The position numbers were made by a program, and so were the translations under genes. Shown one piece after another: positions 30,658 through 39,687 of a DNA stretch of 64,000 nt. Origin of the DNA: JAWPMT01 sp965601475 (GTDB taxonomy: Bacteria > Bacteroidota > Bacteroidia > Cytophagales > Cyclobacteriaceae). The notes below the pieces were generated by a model. That model was not told the origin of the DNA and ran no database searches. It saw only the letters and a program-made list of their open reading frames with translations. Position 1 is the first letter of the stretch. Each line of letters begins with the position of its first letter. The DNA lies in the NCBI GenBank assembly GCA_965601475.1, contig OZ271832.1, positions 4,030,001 to 4,094,000 on the forward strand, in the 5' to 3' direction.

Positions 30658-32528
30658 GTGGTAGCTTCCTGTTTCAGGCAGTCATTTACCTGAGTGCTGC
30701 AGTAGTTTGTGTCCCCCTGGCCAAGCGATTTGGGTTAAGCTCAGTACTTGGATACCTGCTGGCTGGCATTTTGATCGGTCCGTATTTGCTGGGATTCATA
30801 GGGGAGGAGGGAGAGGACATTCTGCACTTCGCGGAGTTTGGTGTTGTCATGATGCTTTTTCTCATCGGCCTCGAAATTGAACCTAAGGCTTTTTGGCGCA
30901 TGCGTCGAACCATCGTGGGGATGGGGGGATTGCAGGTGTTCTTGACGATGCTCCTTGTTTTTGCGGCGTTTTTTGCCTTTGGATACGGTTGGAAAGCCGC
31001 AACCGGTGTCGCGATGGCCATAGCCTTGTCCTCCACGGCCATCGTCTTGCAGACGCTGAAGGAGAAGAACTTGATGAACACTGGCTATGGTTCATCTGCT
31101 TTCTCAGTCTTGCTATTTCAGGATATTATCGTCATTCCCATGCTTGCGGTCTTGCCTCTACTGGGTACCGCAGTAGGCGGAGGGCATGAAGATGGTCACG
31201 ATAGTCTCATCGGCAACTTACCGGTGGGTTTACAAACAGCCGCAGTGCTTCTGTCAGTTGCAGCCGTTATAGCCGCGGGTAGGTACGGCTTCGTACCGGT
31301 TCTTCGGTTTGTGGCCAACACACGTCTTCGGGAACTATTCAGTGCCAGTGCCTTGCTCATTGTTATCGCCATAGCCTACCTCATGGAGCTGGTAGGTCTC
31401 AGCCCCGCACTTGGCGCTTTTCTTGGGGGTGTGGTACTGGCCAATAGTGAGTTCAAGCATGAGTTGGAAAGCAATTTGGATCCATTCAAAGGATTATTGC
31501 TGGGGTTATTCTTCATTGCCGTAGGCGCTTCGATCAATTTCCAGGTCATTGCCGGTGAGCCGGTACTGGTGGTGGGTGCGGTCTTGGGCGTGATGTTGGT
31601 GAAAATGCTTGTGCTTTTTGGCGTTGGTTCTGTCTTCAGGATGGAGACCGACCAGAAGATTCTTTTAGCCGTAGGGCTGTCACAAGTTGGGGAATTTGCT
31701 TTCGTGCTTTTGTCTTTTACCAATCAGTTACAGATTGTTGATCAAGGTCAACTGGACTTCTTGCTGGTGGTGACAGCTATTTCCATGACCGTTTCTCCGA
31801 TTTTGAGTATCGTAAACGAGCGCATACTATTACCTAGAGTGGGTACCCGTGAATCCGAGGAAAAGCCGATGGATGAGATCAACAAGCGCAACAAGGTGAT
31901 CCTTGCAGGCTTTGGACACTTTGGTAGCACCATAGGAAGGTTCCTGAGGGCCAATGGTGTAGAGGCTACAATTCTTGATCACGATTCCAATAGGGTAGAC
32001 CTACTCCGTCGCATGGGCTTTGAGGTGTATTATGGCGACGTCACACGCGAAGACTTACTGGAGTCTGCGGGTGCTGGTGAGGCAAGCATCTTCATCTCAG
32101 CTATTGATGATCCGGATGCGACTTTGGAGCTCGTGGAGATCCTCAAAAGCAAGTTCTCACACCTGAAGTTGTTCATCAGGGCCAGAAGTAGGATAGACGC
32201 CTATGAATTGTTGGATCTCGGAGAGAATGCCATATACCGGGAATCCTTGGATACCTCAGTGAGGATGGCGGCGGATGTGTTGCAGATGTTGGGCAAGAGG
32301 AAGTATACGATGTATCGACAGGCACAGAATTTCATCAAATATGACGAAGCGAGTATGCGCCGATTGGTGAGTGAAAAGCTCAATAGCGATCAATACATCT
32401 TCAAGGTCAGGGAGGAGATAGCACAGCAGGAAACGCTGCTGAAGGAAGATCAGGAACGTGGACCCAAATACATAGAAGACAATTCCTGGGATAGTCAACA
32501 AATGCGTGTGAATTCCAGCGATTCTTAG
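30654..32528 (+). CDS. Glutathione-regulated-type K+/H+ antiporter of the CPA2 family (KefB/KefC-like)
   Basis: A 624-residue protein with about 12 membrane segments and a cytosolic RCK/KTN domain. The antiporter core shows LSSTAIVLQ and GLSPALGAFLGGVVLAN. The KTN nucleotide motif is GFGHFG near residue 420, with a downstream acid at the strand end (LDHDSN). It exports K+ in exchange for H+ to acidify the cytoplasm during electrophile stress in E. coli. Whether glutathione is the ligand here is unknown, since many Bacteroidota lack it. The KefG-like gene upstream supports the assignment. Confidence 0.9.
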   Translation: MSGSFLFQAVIYLSAAVVCVPLAKRFGLSSVLGYLLAGILIGPYLLGFIGEEGEDILHFAEFGVVMMLFLIGLEIEPKAFWRMRRTIVGMGGLQVFLTMLLVFAAFFAFGYGWKAATGVAMAIALSSTAIVLQTLKEKNLMNTGYGSSAFSVLLFQDIIVIPMLAVLPLLGTAVGGGHEDGHDSLIGNLPVGLQTAAVLLSVAAVIAAGRYGFVPVLRFVANTRLRELFSASALLIVIAIAYLMELVGLSPALGAFLGGVVLANSEFKHELESNLDPFKGLLLGLFFIAVGASINFQVIAGEPVLVVGAVLGVMLVKMLVLFGVGSVFRMETDQKILLAVGLSQVGEFAFVLLSFTNQLQIVDQGQLDFLLVVTAISMTVSPILSIVNERILLPRVGTRESEEKPMDEINKRNKVILAGFGHFGSTIGRFLRANGVEATILDHDSNRVDLLRRMGFEVYYGDVTREDLLESAGAGEASIFISAIDDPDATLELVEILKSKFSHLKLFIRARSRIDAYELLDLGENAIYRESLDTSVRMAADVLQMLGKRKYTMYRQAQNFIKYDEASMRRLVSEKLNSDQYIFKVREEIAQQETLLKEDQERGPKYIEDNSWDSQQMRVNSSDS

Positions 32529-32573
32529 TGAGCGGTCCAGTCGAAATACTGCAATCACATCACTAATGAAGGA

Positions 32574-32596
32574 AGCCAGCCTTAGGATGGCTGGCT
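32574..32596 (+). terminator. Hairpin after the antiporter gene
   Basis: AGCCAGCC (32574-32581) pairs with GGCTGGCT (32589-32596) around a 7-nt loop, 45 nt after the stop. No T-tract follows, so it may stabilise the mRNA end or act with Rho. The stem is strong. Confidence 0.4.
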
Positions 32597-32684
32597 CCGG
32601 AATAGTAGAAGATCCTTTACTCCGATAGAATGAGCGCGTATAAAAAGCGTTCCCAGGATATTTGGTGCCTGTTAAGAAGTCAAC

Positions 32685-33311
32685 TCAGTTAGACTTCGCC
32701 ACAACCTCATCCATATCTTCGATTAATTCATCGATTTTTTGTGTCAAGTGGGCCGGAGGAACATCCTTTGCCTCTATCAACGTCTCCATTTCGACGAGAA
32801 TTTGGCTTTCGATGTTTTCGTTCCCACTGCTGGCACGTAGGGCATTCTTCAAATGGGTTCGGGCGATGTTCAGTGCCCTGAAGGCCAGTTCTTCATTGTT
32901 GGTCTCTGCATACATTTCGCAAACCCGAAGCTCAGCAAGGGCCAACCCGCAAAGTGCATAGTCGAATGCTGCAGACATGTCCTCCCGATCCAGACAATCC
33001 GCTTCAATCTGCTCATGGACTACACCCAATTGTGCAATGGCATCCTGTAAGACCTCTCCACTTTGGATATCGACGTCCTGCTTGATCTCGTTGATCGCGT
33101 ACATCGCTTTCTGAACGTGGAGTTGTGTCCTTTCCATATGATCCTCTCTGGCGTATCTTCGGGCATTTTGGATTTCAATATCGGGCCGGAAGGCCTTTTG
33201 ATTGAGAGAGAGGTGTTTGGAACTGTAGGTTAATTCCAGCTTGTGTGGGACATAGAACAGGGCAAACAGGAATAGAATAAATAGTAGGTACCAGTGTAAG
33301 CGCTCTTTCAT
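32685..33311 (-). CDS. Hypothetical protein with one N-terminal membrane segment
   Basis: A 208-residue protein that I do not recognise. It begins with one membrane segment (WYLLFILFLFALFYV), followed by a helical, acidic extracytoplasmic part with TPR-like helix pairs (AFRALNIARTHLKNALRA). Two cysteines (in ADCLD and ALCGLA) could pair. ATG 33311 gives a positively charged N-terminus before the membrane segment; an upstream ATG at 33368 would add a charged leader. It stands alone between the antiporter and the peroxiredoxin. Confidence 0.7.
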   Translation of the reverse strand: MKERLHWYLLFILFLFALFYVPHKLELTYSSKHLSLNQKAFRPDIEIQNARRYAREDHMERTQLHVQKAMYAINEIKQDVDIQSGEVLQDAIAQLGVVHEQIEADCLDREDMSAAFDYALCGLALAELRVCEMYAETNNEELAFRALNIARTHLKNALRASSGNENIESQILVEMETLIEAKDVPPAHLTQKIDELIEDMDEVVAKSN

Positions 33312-33427
33312 GATTGGGCCTCCTTTCTTCCTTTTGTGACGGTACTCAATCTCGTGGAAAACAGGCACTTAAACTATGACGTTTGTAAGGTCCGTGCATT
33401 ACAGCTGTCATGAGAGGTTTGGGTGAA

Positions 33428-33457
33428 GTATTGCGAGGACCCTTGTCCTCGCAATAC
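33428..33457. repeat. Perfect 13-bp inverted repeat after the peroxiredoxin gene
   Basis: GTATTGCGAGGAC, a CCTT loop and GTCCTCGCAATAC form a perfect hairpin 13 nt beyond the peroxiredoxin stop. There is no T-tract on either strand. It may be a terminator or an mRNA-stabilising element for the peroxiredoxin. Confidence 0.55.
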
Positions 33458-33470
33458 AAATAAAGGGAGA

Positions 33471-34106
33471 TTAAGCCGGCTGAGGCGTCATCCGCAGATA
33501 GGGTTTGATTTCCTTGTGGCCTTTGGGGAAGAGTGCTGGAATTTCCTCGTTACTTACGGCCGGTACTATCACACATTCTTCGCCATTTTGCCAGTTGGCG
33601 GGTGTTGCAACCTTGTGGTAGGCGGTCAGTTGCAGTGAATCGATCACCCTGAGCAGTTCATCAAAATTTCTACCTGTAGATGCGGGATAAGTAAGCATCA
33701 ATTTCACTTTCTTGTCCGTGCCAATGACAAACACCGAACGTACCGTCATCTTGTCGTCAGCGTTGGGATGTATCATATCGTAGAGGGTTGATACCTTACG
33801 GTCTTCATCAGCAATAATTGGAAAATTGACCTCTGTGCCTTGAGTCTCATTGATATCTCCAATCCACCCTTCGTGTGACTTCAGCCCATCGACGCTGAGA
33901 GCTACTACCTTTACATTGCGCTGAGTGAATGCATCCTTGTACTTGGCCACCATGCCAAGCTCTGTGGTGCATACCGGCGTATAGTCAGCAGGGTGTGAGA
34001 AAAGCACGCCCCAGGAGTCTCCTAGCCATTGATGGAAATCGATTTCACCTTCGGTGGTTTGCGCTTGAAAATTTGGGGCAATATCCCCCAATCGAATAGA
34101 GTTCAT
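33471..34106 (-). CDS. 1-Cys peroxiredoxin (Prx6 type)
   Basis: A 211-residue thiol peroxidase that reduces hydrogen peroxide and organic peroxides. The peroxidatic Cys46 is in PADYTPVCTTELG. Length and the extended C-terminal domain (residues ~165-211) fit the Prx6/1-Cys group. No second conserved resolving Cys is in the usual place; a Cys in EECVIVPA lies in the C-terminal domain. It appears monocistronic, with a perfect hairpin downstream. Confidence 0.92.
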   Translation of the reverse strand: MNSIRLGDIAPNFQAQTTEGEIDFHQWLGDSWGVLFSHPADYTPVCTTELGMVAKYKDAFTQRNVKVVALSVDGLKSHEGWIGDINETQGTEVNFPIIADEDRKVSTLYDMIHPNADDKMTVRSVFVIGTDKKVKLMLTYPASTGRNFDELLRVIDSLQLTAYHKVATPANWQNGEECVIVPAVSNEEIPALFPKGHKEIKPYLRMTPQPA

Positions 34107-34443
34107 ATTGAAAATATTTAAACGGTTTATTACAAAAGCACCCCTTTGCAGCAGGAGTTCCGCACTTCAACGATAAACCATGGATCAGCGATGTTTTTAC
34201 CCAGGTTACATATGGTAAACAAGGTGTAATTGATCAGCTTTCAGTAAAGATCCTGATTACGATATTGGCAAGTTTGCGTATCGCAATCTCTGCTCGTGTT
34301 GTTCATAGCTGATTCAATAGTCTCAGCAGCAGGGATACAAAATGGTTACAAGGTTCAAAAACTGGCAGACCTCTGCCACGAATGATCACATTTGCTGCAA
34401 CTCTTTGGGCTGCAATTAGTAAACAAAGCAGACCGTGTTTAAC
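34107..34443. other. Divergent intergenic region
   Basis: A 337-bp gap between the peroxiredoxin and TPR-regulator starts. It should hold both promoters. I find no clear TAnnTTTG box, RNA gene or ORF. There are AT-rich stretches near the peroxiredoxin start and several short TGATTA/TTGATC runs at 34229-34320. Confidence 0.4.
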
Positions 34444-36276
34444 ATGAAATCCTTATTCGCCGTCCTTTTCTTCATTTCCCTTGGTCAGATCCATGCACAA
34501 TCGAGTGTCGAACCAGCATACTTGGATTCCCTGGCTGAATTCGCCTACGATCAAATATTTGATGAGCCGGAGCGAGGGAAGTTGCTAGCTGAGAACATCC
34601 TTCAGGAATCTGAGATGCTCGGATATTTCTCAGGTCAGGCATACGCCCATTTGATGTTGGGGATATACTACAGAAGGTCGGCCAAGTTTGGGCAGAGTAT
34701 GGAACATCTGCTGCTAGCTGAAGTTCAGTCCGGTCATCTGCAAAGTACCCGAATGAATCAGGGAATCCTTTGGCAGTACCTGGGAGAGGTGCACGAAAAC
34801 ATCGGGAATGTAGAGGAGGCAGCGTTGTTGTACGCCAAAGCTTTCGATTTCTACGAGGAAAGTGGCAATGTCGATAGGCAAATTACCGGAGCCATCCTTC
34901 ATGGCATATTCTATGGTCGTAGAGGATTGTACAAAGAGGCCCTGGAAAAATTCAGCCTTGCGCTGGATCAAACCCTGAAGGCAGATACTTCCGTGGAGAG
35001 AACACGTGGACACTTAATCAATATCTACAATGACCTGGGCATGCTCTATCAACTCACTGGCGAGTTGGAGAGGGCCAAAAAATACGTGATGCTCAGTATA
35101 AAGGTGGCTGGACAGGATGTTGGTGCCTTGCCCCCCCTCTATACGACCTTAGCAGGCCTGTATGAATTGGAAAAGGACTGGGATAGTGCCATGCACTACT
35201 TCAAGATGGGTTATGAGTTGGGTATTGACCAGGGTGAACTGCGGGCAGTTGTCGATGCAGCTCAGGGCATATCAGGACTTTTTTCCGGCCCTTTGAATCA
35301 AACGGACTCTGCCAGGATCTACCTCAACGAAGCGATCAAATACACACAATCCATGGGTAGCCCTCGGGAAACCTCTTTGTTGCATTATGGCTTGGCGCGA
35401 TTCCATTTCGACAATGGGGCGTTTGATGCTTCTATCTACTATTCAAAACTGGGTTTGGTCGCCTTTCAGGAGCAGCAAGACTATTCTATGTTGGAAAAGA
35501 CTTACGAACTGCTGTGGCAGTCCAAGTTGGCTTTGGGCGAACCTGACAGTGCACTTCTTTTTCATCAGGAACTTAAAAAAGTCTCCGATACTATCCTCTC
35601 CAATACCAATGATCGACAGTACTCGAATTTAAGGATCCGTTTAGAGACGCTATTGGAAAAACAAAGAATTGAGGAGCTCGAACGACAATTGTCCTCTAGA
35701 AGATTGCAGTTCATTGCTTTTTCAATTATCACCGGATTGATAGTGATTCTTGGCTGTATTGGCTGGCTATGGTTTCGGACTGAGAGCCGTCGTAAAGCCA
35801 TAGCCCTGGAATATAGTGAGTTGCGACGAAAGAATTCCGAGCAAGAATTGAAGAACAAAGAGCAAGAGTTGGTAGATCATACCCTGCACATGATCAAGAA
35901 AAACCAATTCATTGAAGAAATGGAGGTTCTCGCCAAGCGTAGCCTCAAGCAGACGGCGGACAACAACGACCTTTCCCAGAAGCTGATCAAGACCATCAAC
36001 CTAAGCAAGTCTGCGGACAAGGACTGGGCGGAGTTTTCCAAGTACTTCGGTCAGGTGCATGCTGAGTTCTTCGAGAAGTTGAAACGGAAGTATCCCAGGT
36101 TATCAAATGGGGAGCTACGTCATTGCGCCCTGGTGAAGATGAATATGTCCCTCAAGGAGTCTTCACAGATTATGGGCGTAGATCCCGCCAGTATTAAGGT
36201 TGCTCGTTATCGGATCAAAAAGAAAATGCAGCTTCCGGAAACAGAAAATCTTAGACAGCATTTGACAAGGGTATAG
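34444..36276 (+). CDS. TPR-repeat transcriptional regulator with C-terminal LuxR-like HTH
   Basis: A 610-residue protein of a type common in Bacteroidota. A signal peptide (ends IHAQ) precedes about seven TPR units (~30-370) in the periplasm. One membrane segment follows (FIAFSIITGLIVILGCIGWLWF), shown here only to ~21 residues, then a coiled coil (~450-490) and a cytoplasmic HTH domain with LSNGELRHCALVKMNMS and KESSQIMGVDPASIKVARYR at the end. It may sense an envelope signal and act on DNA without phosphorelay. Targets are unknown. ATG 34444 is chosen over GTG 34435. Confidence 0.85.
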   Translation: MKSLFAVLFFISLGQIHAQSSVEPAYLDSLAEFAYDQIFDEPERGKLLAENILQESEMLGYFSGQAYAHLMLGIYYRRSAKFGQSMEHLLLAEVQSGHLQSTRMNQGILWQYLGEVHENIGNVEEAALLYAKAFDFYEESGNVDRQITGAILHGIFYGRRGLYKEALEKFSLALDQTLKADTSVERTRGHLINIYNDLGMLYQLTGELERAKKYVMLSIKVAGQDVGALPPLYTTLAGLYELEKDWDSAMHYFKMGYELGIDQGELRAVVDAAQGISGLFSGPLNQTDSARIYLNEAIKYTQSMGSPRETSLLHYGLARFHFDNGAFDASIYYSKLGLVAFQEQQDYSMLEKTYELLWQSKLALGEPDSALLFHQELKKVSDTILSNTNDRQYSNLRIRLETLLEKQRIEELERQLSSRRLQFIAFSIITGLIVILGCIGWLWFRTESRRKAIALEYSELRRKNSEQELKNKEQELVDHTLHMIKKNQFIEEMEVLAKRSLKQTADNNDLSQKLIKTINLSKSADKDWAEFSKYFGQVHAEFFEKLKRKYPRLSNGELRHCALVKMNMSLKESSQIMGVDPASIKVARYRIKKKMQLPETENLRQHLTRV

Positions 36277-36289
36277 CACCCATCCTTGC

Positions 36290-36526
36290 TCAGGCGAGGA
36301 CCTCTACTGGCCGATCTGTTGGCAGGGTGACACCAGGTGGTAAATCAAGCTTGGGGTCTTCTGGAAATTGTATTCCGCTGTCGTCATCTCCTTGTTCACC
36401 ATTTTCTTGGCTGGATGATGGCTTGCCATGTGATTTCTTCGAAAAAAACCGTAGTAAGAAGAACCAAACGATCACATCCACCAGGATGAAGACAATAAAT
36501 TCCCAGTGGGTATAGATGCTTTCCAT
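36290..36526 (-). CDS. Small single-pass membrane protein
   Basis: A 78-residue protein with one membrane segment (FIVFILVDVIVWFFLLRFF) after a short N-terminus, then a Lys/Ser-rich linker, an acidic stretch (EQGDDDSG) and a proline-rich tail (LDLPPGVTLPTDRP). No known family. It converges on the TPR regulator with 13 bp between stops and is divergent from the lipoprotein gene. Confidence 0.6.
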   Translation of the reverse strand: MESIYTHWEFIVFILVDVIVWFFLLRFFSKKSHGKPSSSQENGEQGDDDSGIQFPEDPKLDLPPGVTLPTDRPVEVLA

Positions 36527-36650
36527 GAGAGTGGAATAGTCTGATGACCACTATTGTTTTAAGGATTTGCAGAATGATTGGTAAATACGGGAATACGCCT
36601 CGAAACCGTGGATGGAATTGTTACTTTTATTCAAAGAAACTACCTGCCAA

Positions 36651-37157
36651 ATGAAAAAAGATATCACTGTTCTCATAGCTCTTATGGCATTATGCCTAAT
36701 GTTGGTTTCCTGCTCAGATGATGATGAAGATGATCAATCCTTGATCGTCGGCACCTGGACAGCCCAATCAGCAACAATAGATTTTTCCATAGATGGTCAG
36801 GACCTTGCCGATTTTCTGGTAGGTCTAGGCCTTTCGGAAGAGGAGGCAGAAGTATTTGAGACGGCATTAGATGATGGCGAACAAGAGTTCTCAAGTGGTA
36901 CGGTTACCTTCAACGCAGATGGTACGTACCAGGCCGAGGATGACTCTGAGGTTACCAATGGCACCTGGTCAGTCAACAGTGACAACACCGTTTTGACTTT
37001 GGACCTGGGTACAGCGGATGAGCAAACGGCAAATATTTTGACTCTCAGCCAGTCTGAGCTGGTTTTGCAATTTTTGGAAGAGCAGATGGAGGACTTAGAT
37101 CTGGATGGAGACGCCGAAACCCTGAGGCTTGAGGCAATACTGACCCTATCCAGGTAA
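36651..37157 (+). CDS. Lipocalin-like lipoprotein
   Basis: A 168-residue lipoprotein. The signal peptide has lipobox LVSC with an acidic run (SDDDEDDQ) after the Cys, a pattern compatible with surface export in Bacteroidota. The body begins LIVGTWTAQSA and has FNADGTYQAEDDSEVTNGTW, the lipocalin-like (DUF5004/lipocalin_4) pattern of a small beta-barrel. Ligand and role are unknown. ATG 36651 is used; a TTG at 36612 would precede it without a signal. Confidence 0.75.
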   Translation: MKKDITVLIALMALCLMLVSCSDDDEDDQSLIVGTWTAQSATIDFSIDGQDLADFLVGLGLSEEEAEVFETALDDGEQEFSSGTVTFNADGTYQAEDDSEVTNGTWSVNSDNTVLTLDLGTADEQTANILTLSQSELVLQFLEEQMEDLDLDGDAETLRLEAILTLSR

Positions 37158-37321
37158 TAGCCATAACCTCGTAGACCGTGTTTGGCCAAGTCGAATCATG
37201 GCTTGTTGCCCTATTGGAGTTTTGGATGTGTATTCCATTTTGATAGCAAATTCTGGAATCGGGACATTGGCCTCCCCTTTGCTGTATGCTCTGTTTTTAC
37301 CGTGGTAGGCGTCTTACCTAC

Positions 37322-37352
37322 AAAAAAAAGACGCGAAGCTCAGCTTCGCGTC
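37322..37352 (-). terminator. Terminator of the secreted cysteine-protease-like gene
   Basis: On the minus strand a 10-bp GC-rich stem (37343-37352 with 37330-37339, loop 3 nt, ACGCGAAGC core) is followed by eight T. It lies 26 nt beyond the stop of the gene ending at 37378. Confidence 0.88.
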
Positions 37353-37377
37353 AATTTAAGATGTCAACATGACCAAG

Positions 37378-38424
37378 CTAGTGATTGAGCTTATAGTATT
37401 TCTTTGACTCGATCAGCCGATTATCCTGATCATATATGTGGACGACAAACAGTCCACTGGATGGAAAGGTCAGTGCTTTATCCAATTCCTCCCTCGTCGT
37501 GTTGAGTGTTTTTGTTTCAAGCAATTCGCCAGACATATTTCGGATTTCCACCCTATAGGATTCATTAGATGGCTGAGCAAATATTGGACCGCCTCCAGAG
37601 TCAGCACTGAAGACGACACTTCGTGGGGTATTGATGGGATTGTTGCAGCTGTTGAGCGGTTGGATGCTAAAGGAAACGGTACCACTGTAGAGGTAGATAT
37701 TTGCGTTTTTCCCATTGTTGTAGACGTAATAGGACGCCGAGCCGCCAGTTCTTGTCCACTGGTAGGAAACCCCTGAAATGGTGTTCAGCGTTACAGAAAT
37801 CTGCCCGGTACAAACCTGGTTGAAGGTGTACAACGAAGTCGTGTAGCAGTTGCTGCCAGATTTGTGTCTGTTGTGTGAGCCCTGAACGGAAACGGAGCTG
37901 GGTGTGCAGGTTGGTGTGCCTCCTGATCCATTATACCTCCAATAGCTGATCTCATCGCCGCTGTTGCAGGTGTAGTAGTCGTCCGGTATCTGGTAGAGAT
38001 CGTGCTTTACCAGGTTTCCCCATGATTCCCATTTGGAAAGGAGTACCACAGGCCAGGTACCTCTGAGGACTACGGCGCTGTGCGTTACCTCATTGTTTCG
38101 TTCGTAGGCCACAACATCTGCTTCGCTAAGTGAGCTCACTTCCGTGAAGTAGGTGTTATACATGCCTGCCCAATTGGAGTAGACGCCTCCCTGGCAGGCA
38201 GCTGTAAGCTGTGTACTCTGGCTGGAGGTGAGTGAGGTGCAGGCTAATGAGGATGGGTCTATGTTAAGACCGTCTTCCATGTAGTTGAGTGCAAAGCGAT
38301 GACAGTTTGCACTACCAAGGACACCGTAGGAGCAATTGGAAGGTTGACATTGTTGCCAACCCTGAGATTTTGCTGTTAGCAAAGTGAAGCTTATCAAGGT
38401 TAGTGTAAGGATTGTTTTAGTCAT
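37378..38424 (-). CDS. Secreted protein with papain-like Cys/His pattern and type IX sorting domain
   Basis: A 348-residue exported protein. The signal peptide ends near TAKSQ. Residues ~25-165 contain NCHRFALNY (Cys41 at a helix start), VTHSAVVL (His115) and SKWESWGNLVKHDLY (with His141). This order, Cys then His at the start of a strand then SKW, is like CHAP/NlpC-P60-type amidases and papain-fold proteins, but I cannot confirm a family. Six further cysteines could give disulfides. A middle beta-domain follows (VSVQGSHNRHKSG). The C-terminus from ~280 (YRVEIRNMSGELLETK, SSGLFVVHIYD) is a Por-type A sorting domain. A Crp-like palindrome is 62 bp upstream. Confidence 0.68.
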   Translation of the reverse strand: MTKTILTLTLISFTLLTAKSQGWQQCQPSNCSYGVLGSANCHRFALNYMEDGLNIDPSSLACTSLTSSQSTQLTAACQGGVYSNWAGMYNTYFTEVSSLSEADVVAYERNNEVTHSAVVLRGTWPVVLLSKWESWGNLVKHDLYQIPDDYYTCNSGDEISYWRYNGSGGTPTCTPSSVSVQGSHNRHKSGSNCYTTSLYTFNQVCTGQISVTLNTISGVSYQWTRTGGSASYYVYNNGKNANIYLYSGTVSFSIQPLNSCNNPINTPRSVVFSADSGGGPIFAQPSNESYRVEIRNMSGELLETKTLNTTREELDKALTFPSSGLFVVHIYDQDNRLIESKKYYKLNH

Positions 38425-38484
38425 GATATTTATGGATGGGTGACCTTCTTAATTTAGTCAATATCTTATCTCAAAGCTAGCGGG

Positions 38485-38498
38485 ATGACAAAAGTCAT
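38485..38498. promoter_or_regulatory. Crp/Fnr-like palindrome
   Basis: ATGACAAAAGTCAT is a perfect inverted repeat (5+5). It shares GACAWAAGTCATGAA with the site at 23115. It lies 62 bp upstream of the secreted-protein gene start at 38424. The rest of the 340-bp gap to the UspA gene holds no ORF that I trust. Confidence 0.4.
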
Positions 38499-38696
38499 GA
38501 AGCTGATTACGTCTGTTGTCATAAAGTGTCGGGCCGTTACCTTTGGATGTCGATTCTTCCGTATTCCTGTGAGATAAGAAAGGGCAATCGCCTCTGAAGC
38601 TTTACTGCTTTTTCGTGATTACCAGATTCAGTTTGGGTCTTTCTCCCGGTAATGGTTATCCAGGGTCCTGCTATTGTTTGTGGGTATTGTTGTCCC

Positions 38697-38736
38697 AAAA
38701 AAATAGCTTCCGAAGTCATTTGGACCCCGGAAGCTA
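38697..38736 (-). terminator. Terminator of the tandem UspA gene
   Basis: On the minus strand TAGCTTCCG (38736-38728) pairs with CGGAAGCTA (38712-38704), loop 15 nt, followed by seven T. It is 29 nt beyond the UspA stop. Confidence 0.88.
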
Positions 38737-38764
38737 ATACCAGTGGTTTTATATGGGTGAGTGG

Positions 38765-39619
38765 TTATCCGATTCTTACGCTCATCAGTGGTGCTTCAAC
38801 ATGATTGGCGACGGTTTCTACCAGGCTGCCGTTCATCATTCTTGTGACACCTGAGTAGCCATGCGTCATCATGGCGAAGAGTGCATTGGGATTTTCTTCC
38901 AGGTAGTAGGCCAATCCTTGCTCCAGTGATTCTGAATCTACGATTTCCATCTTGTCAACGCGATCGGCGTCAATGTATTTGTAATCCTCCATACGCTCTC
39001 GCATTACCTTCGTTGAGATAAAGTTCAGCGGGGTATTTACATAGAGTAAGTTGATCTTCAGCTCGAGGAGTTCGGCCAATTTCAATAAACGTGCAAAGCT
39101 GACTTGTGCTTTGTCGTCCAGTTTTTCATCGAGATCTCCCAGGAAGTCAGATACCACGACCATCTCTTCGGCATCAAAATGAGGGGTGGTCTGCTTCACA
39201 ACCAATACAGGAGCATCGCAAAGCCTGATCACTTTCTGGGCATTGCTACCAAGGAAGAACTCTTTTAGTCCTTTGGCACCGTGAGAGCCCATGATCACCA
39301 GGTCAATCTCATGATTTTCTACATACTCTATGATATTGGCATAGCTCTCATTGTAGCCAATATAGGTTCTGGCATCTATGTCTTGTTCTCTGGCTTGTCT
39401 TACGAGCGCATTCAGCTCTTCCTGACACTCCTTCACTCGTTTCGTCACATCCGGGTACATTTTTTCCTGGTTGTGTTCCAGGTTTACCCAGTCGATGGGA
39501 ATCGCAGTGAAATGTAAGAAATGGATGGAAGCCTTTGCTTTGCGCGCAATTTCCATCGCTACCTGTACTGCATTGCTGGCGCAGGTAGAAAAATCGGTGG
39601 GGACTAATATCTTTTTCAT
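38765..39619 (-). CDS. Universal stress protein, two UspA domains
   Basis: A 284-residue protein with two tandem UspA folds (1-145 and ~150-284). The first begins ILVPTDFSTCASNAV and has the ATP-loop MGSHGAKGLKEFFLGSNAQKV, a full G-2x-G-9x-G(S/N) motif. The second has MMTHGYSGVTRMMNGSLVETV and is also complete. It probably binds ATP. It is monocistronic with its own terminator. Two Fnr-like sites are found 55-90 bp upstream of the start. pgk lies upstream on the same strand after a 99-bp gap. Confidence 0.88.
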   Translation of the reverse strand: MKKILVPTDFSTCASNAVQVAMEIARKAKASIHFLHFTAIPIDWVNLEHNQEKMYPDVTKRVKECQEELNALVRQAREQDIDARTYIGYNESYANIIEYVENHEIDLVIMGSHGAKGLKEFFLGSNAQKVIRLCDAPVLVVKQTTPHFDAEEMVVVSDFLGDLDEKLDDKAQVSFARLLKLAELLELKINLLYVNTPLNFISTKVMRERMEDYKYIDADRVDKMEIVDSESLEQGLAYYLEENPNALFAMMTHGYSGVTRMMNGSLVETVANHVEAPLMSVRIG

Positions 39620-39673
39620 GACTCGATCCTTTTTTGGGTACGATCAAGCTAGGCGAAATACGAATTTCGTCCC

Positions 39674-39687
39674 CTGATGTGAATCAG
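39674..39687. promoter_or_regulatory. Fnr-like palindrome upstream of the UspA gene
   Basis: CTGAT-GTGA-ATCAG is a perfect 5+5 inverted repeat with 4-nt centre, close to the Fnr consensus TTGAT-N4-ATCAA. A second imperfect site, TTGAT-TTAC-CTCAA, lies at 39696-39709. They are 55 and 77 bp upstream of the UspA start, between it and pgk. Confidence 0.45.

Noticed and set aside
37182..37388. Plus-strand 68-residue ORF after the lipocalin-like gene
   Set aside because: It runs through the minus-strand terminator and into the end of the next gene and has no protein-like features.
38537..38719. Minus-strand 60-residue ORF in the gap before the secreted-protein gene
   Set aside because: It starts within the UspA terminator hairpin and shows no family features.
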